Positions 12,317-25,708 are shown, numbered from the stretch's first letter. The stretch: DNA of 64,000 nt from Papiliotrema nemorosa (GCA_032158125.1 JASKOT010000012.1:397869-461868), one strand, 5' to 3'. A program made the numbers and translations. The notes: a model not told the origin generated them from the letters alone.

Positions 12317-14490
12317 CTAAGCGGCATTGCCGTCGTCCTTCTCTTCCAGATCGTCATGCAAACATCGAGGCGACTTCTTTCGCAACCACGGCCCAAACTT
12401 GTACAATGCGAATCTGCAAGTCAGCTGTGACCCCCCAACGTCTAATCGCCGCTGCTCACGGGATAGGAATAAAGAGCACAGTTAGGAAACCCAACAAAGA
12501 GTTTCCCCAGTCGATACCGAGGTTGACAAACAATCCGTGAGCTGCCAGGGGCATGCCGGCACCCATCATTGATCGGAAGAAATCATTTGAAGCAAGGACC
12601 GAAGCGGCGTATTCCGGGTAAGCTGTTGATCAGCTGCATTCTTACGCAATATGGGCTGATGGAGACTCACCGTGCGGGAGATATGTCAAGAAAGGCATAA
12701 ACATCCAAGTGGTACCCATACCGAAAGCACCGGCACTTAGAACTGGCACGATCCAGTGTGTCCTATTGGCGCTCCAGGCAAACCAGAACAATGATATGGG
12801 GAAGCAGAATGCCGCTGCCATGGCCATGGGCAATCGATCTTCAGGCGTAGGCTTGTGGTTCTTCTTCTCGTATACCGACTCAAAGTAGAATCTGCCGCAT
12901 CAGCTTGAACGGCCATCGCGTGCGATGAACTCACCGGTTCCAAAGACAGTATCCCAAGTAGCTGAGAATGGCACCGACGAGCAAAGCGGCGAAGGGCAAG
13001 TTCGACACACCGAGTGACCATCCGTACCCTTGAGCGTAGACGATGGGGTATGACTCGAAGTAGGAGTACAGCACCGCGTAGATGAGACCAATGTAGCTGG
13101 ACATCAGCCATCTGAGGCAGTGGATCAGATGCTTAGACCTACATGTTGATAGCGAGTACGATGGGCTCTGTGAAGGCCAAGCTGAAAGGTCGCACCAGGG
13201 TCATCTTGACAATCTCTCCTCCCGTCATGGACTGTTGCGAGATCTCGGCTACCGCTTTGAGGTTGGGATTACCGGTCAACTTGCGAAGTCGTTTGGCTCG
13301 TCGAAGCAAGATGGTGCCAGCCGAAGTTTCTGGTAAAGTGAAAATGAGCAAGATCAGGGTGAAACCGCTCAACCAGAGCATTTCCCAGAACCCCCATCTC
13401 CAACCATTGGCCTCGATCGCAAAGCCCGCTACGATGGGTGCCAGAGCGGGTGAAGCACCAGCAGAAAGGCCGTAAAGTCCCATGGCGTAGGGCACCTTGT
13501 GAGGCATGAAGACATCCTGAATCGAGGCTCCTCCCGTTGCGAGTGGAGGCGAGCCGACGAAACCAGCGAGGAATCGCAAGATGGCAAACCCGGCAAAGTT
13601 GGTGACGAGTGCGGTGGGGACTTGTAGGACGCAAAAGATGGCAAGGGTGATGATGTAGGGGATGGTACGGCCGACAGCTGGGATCTCGGTCATGGGGGAA
13701 AGGAAGAGGGGTCCGATACCGTACCCAGCGACGAAGAGGGAGATCTGGAATCAGCAATGATCGCGGGTATGGGGCAGGAAGAGCTTACACCGAGGGTAGC
13801 CGTGACTTGGCCAACGCCAAAGTATTGAGCACCTTCTTGAACTCCGGGTGACCAGATGGATGACCCCATGTATACCGAAGAGGTCATGAGCATGATGCAA
13901 ACGACTAGCCAGCATTTTTTGGGTAGTGACCTGGCATGAGCATGAGGTGACCGATAGATGGGTGAGCTTACCAATTTGTAGGGTTCTCCATATCATCCAT
14001 ACCATACCAAGTGACAATGTTGGGATCTTGCATCATCTCCCTAATCTTCTCCGGTGGGATGCCCTGTGCGCCTTGTCGAGCCAACATGGATTCTTCGATG
14101 ACTAGCGTAGCTTGAGAATCCTCAGAAGGAGGTCGACCATATCGCTCGTCCCCTCCAGGGGCTAGGTGATCATGATGAAACGCATTCGGGTTACCAGAGT
14201 TGGTCCGCTTCGCGTGATGGTGAGGGATAGAGGGGGAGTCTCCTTCGTCATTGTCGTTGTCATTGTTCTCATTGTTATTGTTGGTGCTATCGTGTGACTC
14301 TGATCGACGAGGCTGTTGCTTCTCGGCGAGCTTGTATCTCTCAGGCACGACGAATCCCGGTTTCTCATCGGGGTATAGCAATACCTTGTTCCGAGTGATC
14401 GCCCGGATGAGTTGACCTGCAAACTAGACGTCAGCTAAGATTCGCGCTTGGAGAGAAAATCCTGCTGACAGATTCACGGATGGTGTCCAT
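12317..14490 (-). CDS. MFS drug:H+ antiporter, DHA1 (Flr1/Caf5-like)
   Basis: Twelve-helix plasma-membrane exporter of the DHA1 family. Eight exons: 14470-14490, 13972-14423, 13789-13930, 13744-13143, 12935-13111, 12671-12891, 12460-12622, 12317-12413; 624 aa. A roughly 150-residue hydrophilic N-terminus (His/Asn/Asp-rich) leads to ENPTNWSLPKKCW, the typical entry to helix 1. Helix block FVAGYGIGPLFLSPMTEIPAVGR is the DHA1 GYGxGPLxxxPLSE motif and FLAGFVGSPPLATGGASIQD the motif C-like region. Intron 13112-13142 is only 31 nt. It is divergent from the A-T-R gene across 684 bp, so it may export that enzyme's product. Substrate unknown. Confidence 0.9.
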
Positions 14491-15174
14491 GATGATCGTG
14501 CAGGGGGAGGAGGTGTACAGATGCTCGATGGGAGGGGTGAGGGAGGTATTAGTAGGTGAGTCCAAGCAGTTAGTGACCCCATCTCTGCAAAGTTGTCCCA
14601 GTCGACGAGTGTCCGATCGTCGGTACCAGCCAGTCATCATGACGTCGGGAGACACAAGTGGGGCTAGCAGGTGTCTCGTCTCGCTACCTGTTCCGGTCAT
14701 GCATGCAAAGGCAGCTGTCCACTGGAGTGCAACTAGTTATGGGCATACGAATGTAGAGCCGAGACTGCAGGAATAGACCTAGGGGAGGTGAGGGTTGTAG
14801 ATGCCAAGGGGGGTCCGAAAGGATCTCGATCAGATCGATCCCAGCAGATCGGTCCCACCCGTAATTCAGACCCTTTGCTATGAGTCTCCCTCAACCAACA
14901 AGGTCTGTTCTATGCATGAGAGGGTACACACTATGACTTGCACCCCTGCGACCTGCCTACTCATCGAGACTGCATATGGATTATACTGATTGAGAGGAGG
15001 AAGGCGGTCTCCGATGTCATCCGGTCGATCTGTTTAGATGAAATGGTCATCGTACATCACCCTGGCCTCACCCTCGAATCCACCCATCCTCGTTCGATGC
15101 AACTCATACATCTTGCACATACATTTGCGGCAAAGGCTCAGAGGTGGTCAGGTACTACTGACGCTGCGTGAATC
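14491..15174. promoter_or_regulatory. divergent promoter shared by the MFS pump and the A-T-R enzyme
   Basis: 684 bp between two divergent start codons. The shared promoter makes co-regulation of the pump and the enzyme likely. I cannot assign a specific binding site. Confidence 0.45.
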
Positions 15175-18100
15175 ATGCCGGCCGATACGACACTATCATA
15201 CCTCGTCTCGACAGCAGGGCACGCTCAACAGCAGAATGACCTCAACCCACACACCGTTCGATCCATCTTGCAACTCATTGACGAAGGTGCCGAGGAGCTG
15301 CAAGATGAAAAGGTAGTAGGATTTACAACGGTGGACAAGGATGGAAACTGGGTGTGCGATCGGTATTGTATGCTCTTAGAGTACCTTGAACGTTGGAACT
15401 GGCTGACTTGCAGCTTACAGGCAGTTGATATCCCTCTCGAGCGCCTTGGCCAAAGATCTTTGCCATGCAGGTGTCTGCAAGCCCAAGGGAGACAGGCGAA
15501 TCATCTCCATGCTATGCCCCACAGGTCTAGACTTTCTCATTGCGTGGATCGCATTGATGCGGATAGGGTACGGGGTGGTTCTCATTGCGCAAGTGTCCCT
15601 CTCAAGACCTCAGTCCCGCTGGGTCACGCTCATATACAGTCCTCAATGCTCTCCTTCAGCTATCGCTCATCTGATCCACTCTTCAGAATCGGTTCAGTTG
15701 GTGTACCATCCCAAGTACACCGACCTCGCTCGAGCGGCCGGAGAGCTCGACCAGTCTATCGCACTTACCCCCCTCCCTGCACTACACTCCCTCGACTCTC
15801 TCTCGCCTGCCTCTTCCGTTCAGCCCAGACATGAGGGCTCCCCACCCATTGACCAGGAAACCATATCGCACGTCTTCCACACTTCCGGTACGAGCGGGAC
15901 ACCCAAACCCATCCCAAATACGCATTATCGGAGCGTCGCTGTTCTCCCTCGTCGTGCTCTGCCCACCTACCTCTCTACTAACTCAACCACCTCGTCTCCA
16001 ACGTCTGCTAGCACTCTACCACCCGCCGAGCCTGCCGCCTACACCACTACACCCCTTTTCCATGGTGGAGTCAGCGATCTATTACGCGCTTGGATGGCAA
16101 GAAGCATGATCTACTTTTACCCAACATCCGACGTACCAATTACGACGCAACATCTCGTCTCCTCCGTCGATGAATGTCAAAATTCTCCAGAGGGACTTGG
16201 CATTGATCTCACTCCGGCGCAGGAGGAAGAGAGGGGGAGGAGATTCGAGGTCAAGGCGTTTTTGAGCGTGCCGTACATCTTGACGATCCTAGTCGAGGAC
16301 GGTGAGGGAAAGGGGCTGGGCATGTTGAAGACTATGGATTACGTCTCGACGGGTGGTGCACCGCTGGATACGAAGATTGGAGGTGAGATGGTGCAGAAGG
16401 GCGTGAATTTGGTCAGTCGTCTGGGGAGCAGCGAATGCGGATGTAAGTGGGACATCATCGTACAGGTGTCTGACGATAGTCTTGTTAAGCTCACATCGGG
16501 ATTACAAGACTGAGAAAGACTGGGAATGGTTACGGAATGACAGCGCTTACGCCGATGCGCTGGTATTTGAGCATCTCAAGGAGGAGCCGGAAAAATACGA
16601 GATGGTAGTGACGAATCGATGGCAGAGCAAGGTCAGTCTAGTCTGCTCTTTTGCGTTTCCACTGATCTGGCAGACCAAATCGAACCGGGACGACGGGTCT
16701 TACGCCACCGGAGATCTCTACATTCAACATCCGGACAAGAAGGACGTTTGGAAATATATGGGGAGAGGAGACGATGTGATCGTCCTGGTGAGCAAAATCT
16801 GCCCGTCGCACAGTGCGAGAATCGATACTCACGCCCAGAGCAATGGGGAAAAAGCATCACCTGGTCCTATCGAGTCTGCCCTCCGCTCTTCGTCCCTGTT
16901 ATCCGACGCGCTGGTCGTCGGCGCCGACAGAGACCAGCTCGGTGTCCTGCTGTTCCCGAAGGACACCTCGAACAGCGAGTCGGAGCTTCTCGACAATCTG
17001 GCAGGATTGCTCGACGAGGCAAATCGCTCATCGCCATCCTTTGCGCAAGTCTCGAGGGAGATGTGCCGGATTATTCCCGCCTTGCCTAACGGTACCACAC
17101 CCAGTCTACCCAAGAGCAGTAAAGGTACTGTTCAAAGGGGACTAGCTTATGAATCGTTCAAAGATGAGATTGAGGCTTTGTATGCTGGAGTCTCGCCTGC
17201 CGGTGACCAGCGAGTGAAAAGGTCGAGGGAGGAAATTGAGGAGATTGTGAAGCAGGTTGTCAAAGGCGTGACCAAGGGCAAGATCAATCGCGGGGCTTTG
17301 AACAATGATAAGGACCTGTTTGCTTGGGGAGTAGACTCCCTCATGGCAACGAGGATACGCTCGGGGTTACATAAGGTGAGTCGTAATACGTAACATCGCG
17401 TTGTTCGAGGTTCGCTGATGTAAAGGAGCTCCATGTGCCCTTGAGGGAGATGCCCAAGAATATGGTTTTCGAGAACCCTTCCATCTCCCGGTAAGCTAAA
17501 TCATCATTGACAATTCGTATAATTTCGTTGATAAATATAGTCTGTCTCGCTTCTTGTTTGATTTGCAAGAAGGTACCAAATCAACCAATGGTCTAGATCA
17601 ATCGCATCAGCTCATGCGGGACCTCGCTGAGAGATATGGCGATTTCTCTCAAGTGAACGTGCTTTCGACGAACAGTGTTGCAAGCTCTACCCATAAAGGC
17701 AAAATCATTGTAAGTTGTCACTTCTCGCGATTGGTGCTGAGACGTAGCTCTTAACAGGCGCCACGGGATCGCTCGGATCGTTCTTGCTTGCCCATTTGGC
17801 TCAACCACCATTGCAGACTGTCGAGCGGATCATCTGTCTTGTTCGAGCGGACGACGACGAACAGGCCAGATTGAGGGTACAGGATGTTCTGGCGAAACGG
17901 GACTTGCGAGTCGATCATGAGCGATATGTAGCCTTTGCGTCGGATTTGACCAGAAGCGATCTCGGTCTGGAAGCTTCGGTATACACTTCGTTGATTCATC
18001 AAGTTGATGCAGTCATCCATGTGAGTCGCGTCTCCAGGAATAGCGGTCGTTGATGGATAGGCTGCATGGCCGGTGCACTTTACCAGTACCCTATCCTCTT

Positions 18101-18993
18101 TTGAAAGCAACATTCAGGGCACTCGTCATCTTCTCGACTTTATCGCTCAGAGCCCACGCGGCAGGCTACACTTTTGCTCCTCGCTCGCTTCGGTCCTCTC
18201 CTCTCCCTGTGAAACCGTCACAGAAGCACCCTCCGATGATCCCTCGACGGCCTCACCCATTGGTTATTCGCAATCGAAATGGGTGACGGAGCGAATCTGT
18301 CGTTTTGCGGCAGAATCGCAAATCTTGCGCGATCGAGTCAAGATCCTTCGAGTGGGGCAATTGTGTGGGGATATGACGACGGGGTACTGGAATGAAAAAG
18401 AGGGATGGCCTCTGATGATTCGGACCGCGGAGACTACGGGATGCCTCCCGAACATCGACGAGGTGGGTTCTGATACTGACATTGACTTATTAGCAGAATC
18501 CTGCTTGGCTGCCGGTTGACGTTGCTGCTCAAGCAGTGTAAGTCGCATATGTGTGTGGAGCCGCGCTGATTATCAGAGCCGATATCGTTCTGACGTCAAA
18601 CGACGCTTCCGACCTGATATACCATGTCGTCCATCCTCGATACATTGCCTGGTCAACCGTATTGAAAGGCGTACAAGCTGCCGAGATCCCGTTCGACCAA
18701 GTGGCACCTGAAGAATGGCTTCGGCGCCTTGAGAGGACAGATGAAGAGGACCCAAGTCGACACATGTTGTCCATGTGGCAGGCCGCGGTATGTCGAAAGT
18801 TCCTTATGTTACAAAGTTAGAATCTAACGCTTAGTATGGTGACAAACCATCCAAACAGGCCGAAAAGAAAGTCGAGTGCGGCAACGCATTGAAAGTCTCG
18901 CCCTCGTTGCGCGGGGTCAAGGACATCGATGAGACGGATGTGGTGAGGATGATCAATGCTTGGCGCAAGGTGGGCTTCTTGCGAAAGGCGTAG
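15175..18993 (+). CDS. NRPS-like adenylation-thiolation-reduction enzyme (A-T-R, carboxylic acid reductase type)
   Basis: Activates a carboxylic acid as AMP ester, loads it on a phosphopantetheine carrier and reduces it with NADPH to an aldehyde (or alcohol). Thirteen exons: 15175-15367, 15414-15588, 15640-16442, 16480-16631, 16674-16787, 16839-17375, 17426-17490, 17541-17709, 17748-18020, 18061-18462, 18497-18537, 18577-18787, 18835-18993; 1097 aa. A domain: HTSGTSGTPKP at residues 203-212 and YATGDL further on. T domain: WGVDSL with the carrier Ser at 646. R domain: TGATGSLG (739-746) binds NADPH; Tyr896/Lys900 in GYSQSKW are the catalytic pair. No condensation domain. Intron 15589-15639 is GC-AG (GCAAGT donor), which restores the family's IAPQCSP motif. 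It is distinct from Lys2 (no N-terminal condensation-like domain seen). Substrate unknown: an aromatic, aliphatic or amino acid are all possible. Confidence 0.9.
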
Positions 18994-19058
18994 CGACCAA
19001 AGAACCGTGACTCGCATGCATCGCCGCGTCAACATCACATCTGTAGCCGTATGTATAC

Positions 19059-20356
19059 CTACACCTCTATGGACTCCTTTGTCACATCGTAATTTGTCGG
19101 ATTCCTGCTCGACGGCAACAACCCTCTCAATCCGCTAAAAGCGCCAAACGCCACCTTGTACATGGTCGTCTTGAGCCAAAACCTCGTCCCATTCGGTGTA
19201 GGCGCTCGCGTCTGAAGTGTCCTCTCTACCATTTGCCTGATCACCTCCATCCTTTTCCTCCGTACTTTTTCATAATGCGCAAAAATGGCGGGATACCCTT
19301 TCGACATGGCCGCGGGGGAAGATAAGAGTCGAACCAATAATCCTACATCTTCCAGCGCTTGGGCTGTACCTTGTCCCGCGGATGGGGAGATTGCATGTGC
19401 GGCATCACCGAGAATGCACACTCGGTTCGTGTGCCAGGTAGGCAAGTCTGGCGTGGCGTAAGGAGCCCAGAGGAGGAGGTTTTCCGGTGTGAGAGAATCG
19501 AGCAAAGTACGTATAGGACCGCCTGTTATCCCTGCCCATTCTCGGTGGAAATCTTTGATCGCCTCGCCGGATTTCTGATACGCCTCCCAAGCGTGTCTAT
19601 CCCTCTCGGGCGATTCGAGGAACGCCGCCCATTGGATCGTCTCGCCCGCGGGATCGAGGGGGAATACGAGGACAGACCCAGCTTGAGTGAGGACGAATGC
19701 GGGTGGGTCGAAAGTGGCTCCAAAGTTCACTTGGGAGCGTTGAATTATACCGCCCAAAACGACGTGTCCAGTGTATTTCGCGGGGTACTTGGCTGCTTCG
19801 TCCGGACCACCCAAGACGTGTTGTCGGACTTTGGAGTAGATCCCATCTGTCCCAAGGACAATGTCGCCTACCATCAGCACGGTCAGACCATCTACTCACC
19901 CTCGGCAGTAGTCCCATCTTCAAAAATCGCAGTGACTCCATCCTCCCTCTCGGTGATGCTCTTCAAAGCCTTTCCATAATGCAATTCGATCTCCTTTTCT
20001 TTACAAATCTCCAACAGTTTTGCGTGAAAGTCCGGACGTCTAAGGCTGATCCCAGCTTGGTCGAGTGTATCGTCAAAGCCAAACGCACCCAACTTGTCCA
20101 TCTGTCCGGCCAACGTACACGCATCGAGTTCAAACCCGTGAAACGTGTATCCCAACTTGCGGATATCCGTCTCAACACCTACAATCTTGTCCAACACGTG
20201 CACAGCGTTCGGTGCGAGAGAGATGACTCCACCTGTGCATTGCCGCGTGGGTCTTCTTTCGTAGATGGTAGATCGGATCGAGTTGCGCGCCAAGGCGAGA
20301 GCGAGGGCGGGTCCAGCGAGACCCGCTCCGATGATGAGTACGTGGGGTGAGGACAT
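19059..20356 (-). CDS. FAD-dependent aromatic-ring monooxygenase (salicylate-hydroxylase type)
   Basis: Class A flavoprotein monooxygenase using NAD(P)H and O2, probably on an aromatic substrate. Exons 19900-20356 and 19059-19867 with a 32-nt intron; 421 aa. N-terminal VLIIGAGLAGPALALAL is the GxGxxG FAD fold, followed by an IYERR acidic strand end. The middle has LGTDGIYSKVR (the DG motif), and VCILGDAAHAISPSAGQG is the GD motif that binds the FAD ribityl chain. No signal peptide or PTS1. It converges on the A-T-R gene with a 65-bp gap, which suggests, without proving, a shared pathway. Could also act in ubiquinone-like or indole oxidation. Confidence 0.85.
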
Positions 20357-20931
20357 GTTTGCAGTGAGGTGATGGGGTCACATCTGCAGGGTGTTACAAT
20401 ATATACCTGGCCGTCATGGGCATCGGGATCGTTGTCGGCGTCGTCGATGTCATGGCGGTCATGGTCATGGGGGGGTCAAGGATGACCGTCGCCGAAAAAT
20501 GAATAGAGTGTAATTGCCAATTCTCATCCCCGAATGCGGCCATCACCGATCGATGGGCTGGATATCATGGCCTCGTCGCTGCCAAGATGATAGCGAGTTC
20601 AGACCGAGGCCTAGATGGTCTTGTCCCTATCACAAAGCCGCTCAAGGGGTGGAAAGTATGCATGCGAAACTGCCGTGTCAGCGGAATAGCGGCGACGAAT
20701 GGCGGCGGCGAGATGATGGCGGTGGCGATCTCGCCTATTGTTTCCACATGGCGAGAGGTGGACAGTCAGGAAGGTTGGGAAGAAGGGCAAGGTGTGCAAA
20801 CCACACACGGAGGCCATCTTGGTTCAGGTCACAGTGCTGAATGACTTTTCACCCAGATGCATTTCGTCAAGACAAAAGCTATCCTATATACACCGCACAT
20901 CACGCATCTCCCTGCTTTTACCGTTATAGTC
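20357..20931. promoter_or_regulatory. promoter of the aromatic monooxygenase gene
   Basis: 575 bp. An AATATATA element lies at about 20398-20405, some 45 bp upstream of the monooxygenase ATG, in position for a TATA box. Nothing else recognised. Confidence 0.4.
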
Positions 20932-22809
20932 TTACAAAGAGTAGATGAAATCCTCATTCTGCAGATCGGTAAGATCATCGAACGCATTGGTGTTGTGAGT
21001 TCCAACGTGACCTTCCGCCTCGTCTCGAGCTTGTTGATCGGCTCGCATGCTGTTCCACTTGGACGAAGATTCCAAGGAAAGATCGACGACTTGACCGGTC
21101 TTTCCCTTGGCTCGTCGTCGAGCGATGTTTCGCTTGTTGAGCATAGTCAAGTAGAAGGCTTGGAAGACGATGAGACCGGACAGAACACACAAGACGGCCA
21201 TGTTTGCCTGAGAAGTCAGTATCCTGTCATAACTGTAGCACGGAGAGCTTGAAGACTCACCTTAAGACCCGTGTGGTAGTAAGGAGCTTGGACCTTCTTG
21301 TACAATTGAGGTCCAGCGATGTTGGCCGCGCAGAGGAAGAGGTAGATCATACCGGTCATGGTGGTCTTCTTGGTGTGTCCGGCGGTGTTGGCAAAGGTCC
21401 ACGAGAACAAGATGGGTGTGATACATTGGTAGACGGTGAGGATGAAGTAGGTAGCGAGGAGGGCGGACTTGTGTTCAGCACCTCGAGGGAGGACGTAGAG
21501 GGCGATGGCTCCTGCGAGAGGGAAGAGCGAGACCACGAAGAGGACGGGGAACTTGTACTTGATCTTGGTGATGATCAATGCAGTTCCAATGTTGGAGACG
21601 ATACCGATAGCTCCGGGAATCACTATGCTGTCAGTGGACGTGGCGTCAAAGCGGCCGATCCAACTCACTGTTGTAAAGAATGGTCTGGAAGGGACTCAAT
21701 CCGAAACCTTTGAGGATCAAAGGACCGAAAGAAGTGATACCGCCCGAGACGAGCGAGATACAGAACACCATGAGACAGAAGATGATGGCCTTGGGGTCCA
21801 CGAAGCATTCTCGGACTTGGCTCCATTTGAAAGTTTGGTTTTGAGTACCAGTGTTGTTCATTCGGATTCGCTCGAGGGCGACGTATTTGTCCTCCTCGGA
21901 AAGCCACTTGACTTTGGCCGGGTGTCGGGGGAAGATGAACCAGGTGGGGATGGAGAAGGCGAGCGAGATGAGACCGATACCGAGGAAGATGACTTGGTAT
22001 TCATGGAGCTTGGAGCTCTTGGCGTGACCGAGACCGTAAGACAAGAGGGAACCAAGGATAGCAGCCATTCCCTGTAAATCAGGTTTGAATCCAATGTAGG
22101 AGCGCCCAAAGGTTACTCACGTTCATAGAGTACCACATGTTGGATCGCAATGGCTGTTCTCGTCGAGTCCACCACATGGAAGTGATGATGATCATGGAAG
22201 GAGCGATGGAAGCCTCGAAAGCACCGAGCAAGAATTGCATGGCGGCCAAACCGGCAAAGTTGGTCATGGCAGCCATAATGCAGAGCATGACACTCCATCC
22301 GGTGAAACAACCGCAGATCCAGATATCGACGGGGATCTTGACGAGGGCCCAGACGGACACTGGAATAAGCGCAGTCTTGACTGAGACGCGGGATTTTGAC
22401 TCACGAGGCTGGAAGACGAGTTGAGCAAAGTAGACAATGGAAGACAACCACGAGTAGTCTTGTCCTACCAAATGGGCATCTGCCTGAATGTTGAAGACGG
22501 CAGCAAAGGAGAGGGTAGATTTGTCGAGTTGTTGGCAAAAGTAAATGTAACACACACTACGAGTCAACCGCCGCCTCGTAGAGAATCTCCCCACAAGACA
22601 ACTCACATGGGCAACAAGTACTTGTCAATCTTCCATCGGACTCGAGTACTGTCCTCGTCGGTGATCTCGTGTCGAGGTCCAGTGTACGAGGCCATGAATT
22701 GTCCACCAAGATCACCCTTGGTCGAGCCCTGCTCGACGGGTGAATCTTGGATCTTTTCGTTCATGTTCTCATCATGGTGAGAATCCTGCGGTTTGATTTC
22801 AGTCGACAT
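20932..22809 (-). CDS. MFS transporter, anion:cation symporter (Dal5/allantoate-permease type)
   Basis: Twelve-helix importer of the ACS family, which takes up organic anions such as allantoate, pantothenate, nicotinate or phthalate-like acids. Six exons: 22607-22809, 22405-22556, 22121-22359, 21669-22071, 21261-21622, 20932-21207; 544 aa. It has VRWKIDKYLLP before helix 1, FCQQLDKSTLSFA in helix 1, GAFEASIAPSMIIITSMWWTRREQPLR (the family loop after helix 4), and FSWTFANTAGHTKKTTMTGM in helix 10. Both tails are hydrophilic. A TATATA element lies near 22892-22898, about 85 bp upstream of the ATG. Substrate cannot be read from sequence. Confidence 0.9.
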
Positions 22810-23641
22810 GGTGGAGACTGTCGCTAGTCAATTGTCGGAAAGATTCAATTGAGGGGGGCAAGATGGGGACCTGTAGCTTTGCGGAGAAGCCATATATACG
22901 TCTGTACTCTCTTTGACATTTTGTTATTTTTATCCAGGGTCCCCGGGAGGGGTCTCACCGGTGCACCGGTCTATACGGCGCCGGAAACACGCAAACGTCG
23001 CTTGACACAAACCTCGACCCTGGCAACGAGCGTGCCGCCGGAGCAGCGAGACGCCAAGAGAGTCGTCATCCCGTGCATCTGGAATGACAATTGAGAGGCG
23101 CGGAGAGCCGAGGTTGAACGGTAAAAGTCACCTGGAACACAAGGAAGCGGAGATCTCCAGGTCCATCTTTCCGGGGTAAGCAGACCTATTCCTATAAACC
23201 CGTCATGCATCGGTCCTGCTGGCGCCGGTATACTTGTACTTATCGGATGCTCGGGCTTACGGCCGTGATACGGCGAATGACAGCTGATAGATCTGACAGG
23301 GAGACCTCCATGTCGGCGCCGATACCGTTCAAAGGAGCTCGGTGGGGGGACCTGTTCGCCGGAGCCCACGCTCAAGGGGTCCCAGGTGGATGTGTGTGTG
23401 GATCTGAATGGTCCACAGGGCTCGGGATCTGTACGGTCAATCGTATGCGGGGACGCCTATGAATCGTGCATATCGATGTGGGATATCTGGGGCGCGATTA
23501 AGATCTTTTGGTCACCTCCAGCGGGGCAGACGACCTGGGTCCTAGGATACCGGCTGAAATGGTCTGACCAATTGTCTGTGCGAGGAATGTCCAGAGCCGC
23601 ATAATCGAACCAAAATGTAGGATACATGTCACTGAAACTGC
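22810..23641. promoter_or_regulatory. 832-bp upstream region of the Dal5-type transporter
   Basis: Gene-free. It holds a perfect 14-bp palindrome, ACCGGTGCACCGGT at 22957-22970, a candidate dimer binding site about 150 bp upstream of the ATG. CGG/CCG triplets are frequent here, as expected for Zn2Cys6 regulator targets, but no exact spaced repeat can be assigned to a factor. Part of it is the 3' flank of the next gene. Confidence 0.35.
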
Positions 23642-25210
23642 TCAAGCTACAACGTCCTCATCTATGATCCTCTGCTTCTTCCCTGCCAAATCATCCTCTT
23701 CATCTTCTGGTGTCAAAAAGCTCAAAATCAACACTCCAGTCGCCAGACCAGCCATGACTACCCAGCTGAGGTATCCTCCCAACAACTGTTTGGACACGCT
23801 CAAAGCAAAGATGGCATTGATGGCAGCGGGGAAGATCGACTTGACAATCCCACAAATGGCCACTGCCATTCCGTTGACTGTAGCCACGGCGCTGGGCTGA
23901 CAACACGAATTGAGCAAGAGTTGTACCGATGTGAATGTCATTTGGGTCGCTTGGCCGAAGAAGACATATACCGCTAATAAAAGGTCCACTGCGGTGAAGT
24001 TACCTTGTTTTGCGTAAGTGTTGGCGAGGATGGGAACAGCCATGAGCAGTGGGTAAAAGACCGAAGTGAGAGTGAAAAGTTTGCGTGTGCCGAATCGGGC
24101 GTCTAGACGGGGCATGGCGAAGAGTAACCACAGAGCTTGGGCGAGTCCAGCCGACGCTTGCACCTTGGCGATCTCAGGTGGGGATTGCCCTTGTCCGCCA
24201 ATGGGGATAGGGGTGAAGAGGTAGAGGGGGAAAGTGGCCGAGAGGGAAAAGGCAACAGCGACTGTCCAGCCGAATATACCCAACATGCGGAGTGTTCGCT
24301 TGTTGAGGACTTTACGGATGGGCAGGGGTGTATCGCATTCGTCAGGTCGGGTCTGGGGTCAGCGCCGTCCTAGTCACACTTCTTACTTCTTTGAGGTATA
24401 GTGCAGAGATGATGAATGTGAGGAAGCAGTACAGCCCGCAGATGAGACAGGGTAGACTGTAAGGGTAATCGTGGAACAGCTGGAATCGTCCAAAGACGTT
24501 GGGCCATTGATCCACTGGGTTGGATAGGAATCCTCCAAGTGCTGGACCAAGCAGGGCACCGATGTTCGCACCAAACGCAAAGTATGCAAAGCTGCGAGTC
24601 AGCTCGATCCAACGACGGCTCACTCACGCTTTGGCTTGGTTGGTCCTATCCGACACTTCGGCATACAACGTCCTGATCACCATGGCATTCCCACCAAACA
24701 CTCCAGCCAGGAACCGACACGCGTACATTTGCCAGACATGTTTCGAGAATCCAAACATGAACACTGCCGCGCAGGCACCAAGGAGTGAGACGAGTAGTAC
24801 AGGTTTGCGTCCGTGTCGATCCGCCGCTTTGCTCCAATATAGTACTGCCATCAGATCAACCCTTTGCACAAGTGAAGACTCACAAGATATACATTGAGTA
24901 ATGGAAAAGGCAACTTCGATCATCCCGACGCTGTAACCCACATCCTCGACGGCAACTTCCCCCGTATCCACTATCATCTGCTGAACAAATGGGAAGAGGA
25001 TTGTGAATGTCAACTAATGATCAGCTTTCGTACAACTCGCGTAGGTGGTCTTACCGGCTCTGATATCCTTGCTAATGTGAGAACCACCACCTGGCCCATA
25101 TCCAAGGGTGTAGGCTGGACCTTGGCCTCGACAGGCTTGGAAACGTGATCAACCCCACCATACTCTCCCTCCCGAGTGACCAACAACCGTGTTCGTTCGT
25201 CGACTGGCAT
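23642..25210 (-). CDS. MFS transporter of the multidrug-resistance DHA1 type (YCR023C-like)
   Basis: Membrane transporter, probably vacuolar or plasma membrane. Five exons: 25055-25210, 24893-25013, 24628-24844, 24387-24591, 23642-24352; 469 aa. N-terminal acidic segment MPVDERTRLL contains a dileucine-like motif that often sends transporters to vacuoles. Helix 1 ILFPFVQQMI; loop 2-3 WSKAADRHGRKPVLL is the MFS motif A; FLAGVFGGNAMVIRTLYAEVSD follows. GANIGALLGPALGG is the antiporter motif C. C-terminal tail is Asp/Glu-rich. The ATG at 25210 starts the family-like sequence; an upstream non-ATG codon is not supported. Substrate unknown. Confidence 0.87.
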
Positions 25211-25708
25211 TTTGGTATGAGTGAAAGGAGAAGAGGAATAGCCGCAACTCAGATCCAAACGTCGACGACTACGGCAAATGTCGCTGAAGCATCTTTAGCA
25301 CGCGAGCACAGTGGACCGGTGCAGGTTGACGGGAAAAATGTGTCCGGACCGGGAGTCGCCGGGTGTGTCCGATGGACCGACCCGGTCAAGTTTGGCCTTT
25401 CGACGACGACGTCGTTTTCGAGGATGCTTCGTCGCATATTCCTGCATGGATTCCATCGAGCCTGCTTCTTGACTGCCTCTGGACATCTTCGCGATCAGTG
25501 GACAGTCGTGTGTTGAACTCGATAGGGAATTTTGCGATATTTGGGACAGACGACTAAAGGGTTTGGCGGGGGGAGGGGAATGACGCATCTGTCAACCGTG
25601 TCAGCAATGTCAGACTGAAGACATCCCTCTGCACGACCTGGATACTTGCAGCACTTGGTCCCTCTTCTCTCACTACTGATCTACCACTATTCCTCGCATA
25701 CTCACACA
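25211..25708. promoter_or_regulatory. divergent promoter between the MFS gene and a small membrane protein gene
   Basis: 498 bp, no gene or repeat recognised. Confidence 0.35.
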
